A stretch of 6,263 nt of DNA from Chthoniobacter flavus (GTDB taxonomy: Bacteria; Verrucomicrobiota; Verrucomicrobiia; Chthoniobacterales; Terrimicrobiaceae), in NCBI GenBank assembly GCA_945863785.1, contig CAMBAQ010000112.1, forward strand, positions 1 through 6,263, read 5' to 3'. Of the stretch, positions 3,686-6,263 are shown piece by piece. The translations under genes and the position numbers were made by a program. How positions within the stretch are numbered: position 1 is the stretch's first letter; the number at the start of each line of letters is the position of its first letter. The notes below the pieces were generated by a model. That model saw only the letters and a program-made list of their open reading frames with translations. It was not told the DNA's origin and ran no database searches.

Positions 3686-5668
3686 TTAGCAGTGCTTTGC
3701 TTTCACAAACTCACGAATCACTTGAATTTCGTAATCGAGCATTTCTTGAGTCAGGCCGGGGTAGGTGCCGAGGAAGATCGCGGTGTTCATGATGGCGTCA
3801 GCCCCGAGGAATGCGGCGGCGATGCTGGAGTCGTTGATTTCCGGAAGGGTTGCGCCGTGGGAACCTACCAAGCGGATGGCCTCGGGGCGGTCTTTGCGCA
3901 TCTGCACGAAGACAGGTTGTCTGAGGAGATTGCCTCCGAAGAACATGCGGTTGCCGATCTTTTTTTCATCCAAGTGGTGAGCCAAGGCGCTATGGGTGAA
4001 GGGCGCGGAAGGCTTGACTCGAATCATGAAACCAAACCACGAGCAGTCGGTGCGGCAACCGGTGGAGTCCCAGGAGAAGTTGGAAACCTGAGAGTTGAGA
4101 CCTGAAACTGGAATGGGATTTGCCTGATTCAAATTTTCGGTTTCCGGTTTCCGGTTTTGCTGGTTGCCGATTTTTTGCCATGCTGTGGCGTGGGTGGGGA
4201 GGCTGAATTCGAAGACATCCTCGAGATCGGCGAGGCCTGCGCGGAGGATTTCCCAGTTGCGTTTTCGGGCTTCGATGAAGGAGGGGAGTTTTTTGAGCTG
4301 TTGACGGCCGATGGCAGCTTGGGGGTCGAGCGGCTTGAGGTTGTAGCCGAGGTGGCTGTAGATGTATTTGTGGTCGTAGCCTTTTGGCAGCTCACCGAGT
4401 TGCCAGCCGAAGCGCTTGCCGCAAGTGTCGTCTTTGCCAGAAGCGCACCAGCAGTCGCGGCCCCAGTCGCGAAAGCTCTCGGCGTAGGTTTTGAGCGGTG
4501 GGTGCTTGATGATATTCACCGCGCCCCCTTCTCCCATTGTGAGGTGGTGCGGCGGGTAGAAAGATTGGGTGGAGATGTCGCCCCAGACGCCTGTGGGTGC
4601 TGTCAGAAGTCGAGGGTCGAGAGTCGAGGGTCGAGAGAGATCAGTCTCAAAGCGGATGAGGGGGTGAGTGCCGGTTTCGGCGATTTTGAGGAGGTGATCG
4701 AGAGCGAGTTCGCGCGCCAACTCAACGGGCATGGAGTAAGTGCAGCCGAGTGCGTCGCAGTTGTCCTCAATAAGCCAGAGATCGTGCTGACGGCAGAACT
4801 TAAGGACGGCGGCGATCGGGAAGGGATTACCCAAGGCGTGAGCGATCATGACGGCCTTGGTTTTTCCGGGCGAATAGGCGGCTTCCAGTTGCTCGGGGCG
4901 AATGTTTCCAGTGGTCGGATCGTTATCGACAAAGACGGCGACGGCTCCGGATTGGATGATTGGCGCTACGGTGGTCGGAAAACCTGCGGCGACGGTGATA
5001 ACTTCATCGCCGGGCTGGATGCGTTTGTGAGGCGGCAGCTTGTGGGTAGTGAGTGCGGCGAAGGCGACGAGATTGGCCGAGGAGCCCGAATTGACGAGCA
5101 GGGAGTGGCGGACGCCAAGGAGCGCGGCGAGCTCTTTCTCGAAGGCCTCGCCCTCGGGGCCAAGCGTGAGCCAGAAATCCAGAGTGGACGAGACGGCGGC
5201 CTGCACTTCGTCTTCCGTGAAAACGCGGCCGGCGTAAGGAACAGTGGTTTCGCCCGGAATAAAAGCCGGTCGCAGCGGATCGTCGCCCGGTCGGTTGGCG
5301 GCATGAAATGTGCGGGAGTAGGTGCGCGTGGATAGTTCATTCCATTTTTTGAGAACTTCCGCGAGTTTTTTGGGGCTTAACTTTGCCACTGGTCCCTTGC
5401 CAATGGTTTTTGAAGATACGGTAATAACTTTATCAACCCGCACGGCAGACGCCGACGCCATCAATCCCAAGGAAAGGTCTTCATTATCAAATGAGATACA
5501 ATGAGGGAAAGATAGGGATAAATCTGAATTGCTTGTAATATAGGCTACGACATAATCATCATTAAAGTCTGCTTTTGCAAGAATGAGTCCAGGCCGATAC
5601 TTCGAGCCTTGTTTATTGCTGAAGGGAAAATCGAGAAGAATGATTTCCCCTGAATTGAAAATAGGCAT
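3686..5668 (-). CDS. rfbH: PemK/MazF-like toxin domain fused to RfbH, CDP-4-keto-6-deoxyglucose 3-dehydrase, with heptad insertions
   Basis: This 660-residue frame holds two proteins. Residues 1-112 are a PemK/MazF-like RNase domain: GEIILLDFPF near the start, R25-P26 and T45-S46 at the usual active-site positions, and an ending LSPKKLAEVLKKW. Residues from about 115 are RfbH/DdhC/AscC, which removes the C3 hydroxyl of CDP-4-keto-6-deoxyglucose using PMP and a [2Fe-2S] cluster. SFYPPHH carries H374 in place of the usual aminotransferase Lys. Cluster cysteines are C304, C406, C408 and C416, keeping the family CX1CX7C spacing. C304 to C406 spans 101 residues instead of 57, because a loop at about 312-360 is enlarged. 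A second extra segment (about 498-531) precedes SWDSTGCRTDCSWFGF, and a smaller one lies near 603-619. The RfbH part has no in-frame ATG, GTG or TTG near its beginning, so it appears to depend on the toxin start, 5 nt after the antitoxin stop. Confidence 0.86.
   Translation of the reverse strand: MPIFNSGEIILLDFPFSNKQGSKYRPGLILAKADFNDDYVVAYITSNSDLSLSFPHCISFDNEDLSLGLMASASAVRVDKVITVSSKTIGKGPVAKLSPKKLAEVLKKWNELSTRTYSRTFHAANRPGDDPLRPAFIPGETTVPYAGRVFTEDEVQAAVSSTLDFWLTLGPEGEAFEKELAALLGVRHSLLVNSGSSANLVAFAALTTHKLPPHKRIQPGDEVITVAAGFPTTVAPIIQSGAVAVFVDNDPTTGNIRPEQLEAAYSPGKTKAVMIAHALGNPFPIAAVLKFCRQHDLWLIEDNCDALGCTYSMPVELARELALDHLLKIAETGTHPLIRFETDLSRPSTLDPRLLTAPTGVWGDISTQSFYPPHHLTMGEGGAVNIIKHPPLKTYAESFRDWGRDCWCASGKDDTCGKRFGWQLGELPKGYDHKYIYSHLGYNLKPLDPQAAIGRQQLKKLPSFIEARKRNWEILRAGLADLEDVFEFSLPTHATAWQKIGNQQNRKPETENLNQANPIPVSGLNSQVSNFSWDSTGCRTDCSWFGFMIRVKPSAPFTHSALAHHLDEKKIGNRMFFGGNLLRQPVFVQMRKDRPEAIRLVGSHGATLPEINDSSIAAAFLGADAIMNTAIFLGTYPGLTQEMLDYEIQVIREFVKAKHC
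4082..4154. repeat. In-gene heptad repeats within rfbH (two tracts)
   Basis: Tract one (4082-4109) is GGAAACC, TGAGAGT, TGAGACC, TGAAACT. Tract two (4134-4154) is TTTTCGG, TTTCCGG, TTTCCGG. Between them 7-bp register is still loosely visible. They encode residues about 505-529 of the fusion protein (NRKPETEN to PVSGLNSQVS), a polar segment absent from the Yersinia-type enzyme as I recall it. The insertion keeps the reading frame. It sits before the SWFGF strand, so it is probably a surface loop. Confidence 0.72.
4609..4636. repeat. Four perfect heptads GTCGAGR inside rfbH
   Basis: GTCGAGG and GTCGAGA alternate twice with no gap, the cleanest heptad array in the window. It encodes residues 345-354 (SRPSTLDPRL) of the fusion protein. 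It falls in the loop between the cluster cysteine C304 and the active-site H374, where the protein is about 44 residues longer than the Yersinia enzyme. The array is 28 bp and not a multiple of three, so flanking changes must keep the frame open. Confidence 0.82.
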
Positions 5669-5673
5669 TCCGA

Positions 5674-5931
5674 TTATTTCTTAATGCTAAAATATTTATC
5701 CCAGTTAATTTTTTCGTCCACTGGATCTCCAAAGAAATCTCTAAGACCGATGGCCTCAAACTCCTCTTCGGCATCAAAAGAATGATCTCCAAGTTTTTGA
5801 GCAGGTAAACCATGCGTGGATTGCCCTTCATCGGAAATAACGATAAGCGCGGGCACACGCCCTGCGAACTTAGGCAACGGTGAGTCTAGTAAAAGATTTC
5901 CATGGTCCAGAGTAGCTTGTATTGCAGTCAT
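5674..5931 (-). CDS. Probable antitoxin of the PemK-like toxin
   Basis: This small 85-residue protein starts MTAIQATLDHGNLLLDSPLP, a beta-hairpin-like beginning seen in small antitoxins placed before PemK/MazF or PIN toxins. The rest is acidic, with runs such as FDAEEEFEAIG (residues 52-62) and a C-terminus ending NWDKYFSIKK. It lies 17 nt after the rfbG stop and 5 nt before the toxin-RfbH start, the normal antitoxin-then-toxin order. I cannot assign it firmly to a named DNA-binding family. The antitoxin role rests mainly on size, acidity and position. No strong Shine-Dalgarno is seen. Because it precedes a toxin fused to RfbH, it may also affect expression of the sugar enzyme. Confidence 0.65.
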   Translation of the reverse strand: MTAIQATLDHGNLLLDSPLPKFAGRVPALIVISDEGQSTHGLPAQKLGDHSFDAEEEFEAIGLRDFFGDPVDEKINWDKYFSIKK

Positions 5932-5948
5932 ATTTTTATCGATTCAAA

Positions 5949-6263
5949 TTAACTCAAGTATTCCTTGATTTGACGCTGGGTCAATTCTGCGGGACCTCCA
6001 CCTTCGTGCGTGGAACGATACCATTCCACTGTTTTTTGGACAGCGGTTTGAAAGTCCCATCGCGGCTGCCAACCGAGCAGGTGAAAGGCTTTTTCGGTGG
6101 TCAGGTTCAACTTTCCGGCCTCGTGCGGTGCATTCGGATCAGATTGGTCGATCCACTCTCCGGGCCAGTGTTTAAGGGACTCCGAGACGACATCCGCCAC
6201 CGTGCGGTTGGCGCTGAGATGCGGGCCGAAGTTGAAAGCGGAATCAAGCGTGCCGGACGGAAA
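5949..6263 (-). CDS. rfbG: CDP-glucose 4,6-dehydratase, C-terminal part (enters from right edge)
   Basis: The frame is open from the window edge and ends at TAA 5951-5949, giving the last 104 residues. FNFGP near its start, followed by RTVADVV, and the stretch HEAGKLNLTTEKAFHLLGW are characteristic of RfbG, as is the ending TAVQKTVEWYRS. RfbG is an NAD-dependent SDR enzyme. It converts CDP-D-glucose to CDP-4-keto-6-deoxy-D-glucose, the substrate of RfbH, which is encoded just downstream in the same direction. A GTG at 6200 lies inside this domain and is not the real start. The N-terminal Rossmann half lies outside the window. The TA genes follow after only 17 nt, so they are probably in the same transcript. 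Confidence 0.9.
   Translation of the reverse strand, partial: FPSGTLDSAFNFGPHLSANRTVADVVSESLKHWPGEWIDQSDPNAPHEAGKLNLTTEKAFHLLGWQPRWDFQTAVQKTVEWYRSTHEGGGPAELTQRQIKEYLS

Noticed and set aside
3587..4105. 172-residue plus-strand frame over the rfbH 3' end
   Set aside because: It is antisense to conserved RfbH codons and has no domain signal.
4609..4636. CRISPR-like or recombination array
   Set aside because: The units are contiguous 7-mers with no spacers, which fits a short tandem repeat and not a CRISPR array.
4157..5335. 392-residue open frame on the plus strand
   Set aside because: It is fully antisense to the strongly supported RfbH frame, and its translation shows no recognisable domain. 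High GC in rfbH makes long antisense frames likely.
4966..5340. Minus-strand ATG frame at the toxin-RfbH junction, considered as an independent RfbH start
   Set aside because: It is in a different frame from RfbH and encodes a Pro/Ser/Arg-rich shadow peptide, so it cannot supply the RfbH N-terminus without a frameshift.

Overview
This window is a stretch of an O-antigen or other surface-polysaccharide gene cluster of a Gram-negative-type bacterium. It carries genes for CDP-3,6-dideoxyhexose synthesis, interrupted by toxin-antitoxin (TA) cassettes. Every supported gene lies on the minus strand, so transcription runs from high to low coordinates. I cannot name the organism. The RfbH subfamily and the many degenerate 7-bp tandem repeats remind me of Verrucomicrobiota and related PVC bacteria, but this is recollection and has not been tested.

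In transcription order: (1) 6263-5949, the C-terminal end of CDP-glucose 4,6-dehydratase (RfbG). (2) 5931-5674, a small probable antitoxin. (3) 5668-3686, one 660-residue frame in which a PemK/MazF-like toxin domain is fused to RfbH, the PLP and [2Fe-2S] 3-dehydrase that follows RfbG in the pathway. (4) 3675-3450, a frameshifted remnant of an ORF6N-domain gene. (5) 3437-2800, an AbrB-type antitoxin and PIN-domain toxin pair (VapBC-like) with a perfect palindrome just before the first start codon. (6) 2664-2584, a vestigial second copy of the rfbH 3' end. (7) 2509-1776, an MNT nucleotidyltransferase and HEPN pair (MntA-HepT-like). (8) 1531-1454, a vestigial third copy of the rfbH 3' end. (9) 1394-339, an extended SDR sugar-nucleotide epimerase/dehydratase/reductase. 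(10) 342-1, the start of a TylF-like methyltransferase that runs off the left edge and overlaps gene 9 by ATGA.

The sugar genes form one logical pathway: RfbG makes the CDP-4-keto-6-deoxyhexose, RfbH removes the 3-hydroxyl, and the SDR enzyme may finish or epimerise the dideoxysugar. A methyltransferase may decorate it. The RfbH reductase partner (RfbI/DdhD/AscD type) is not visible here.

The unusual feature is the architecture. The VapBC and MNT-HEPN cassettes are each bracketed by copies of the rfbH 3' end, a third TA pair is joined to the rfbH 5' end, and heptanucleotide repeat tracts occur at the junctions and in frame inside rfbH. This suggests repeated cassette insertion or duplication at rfbH, with repeat-mediated expansion of the enzyme itself.
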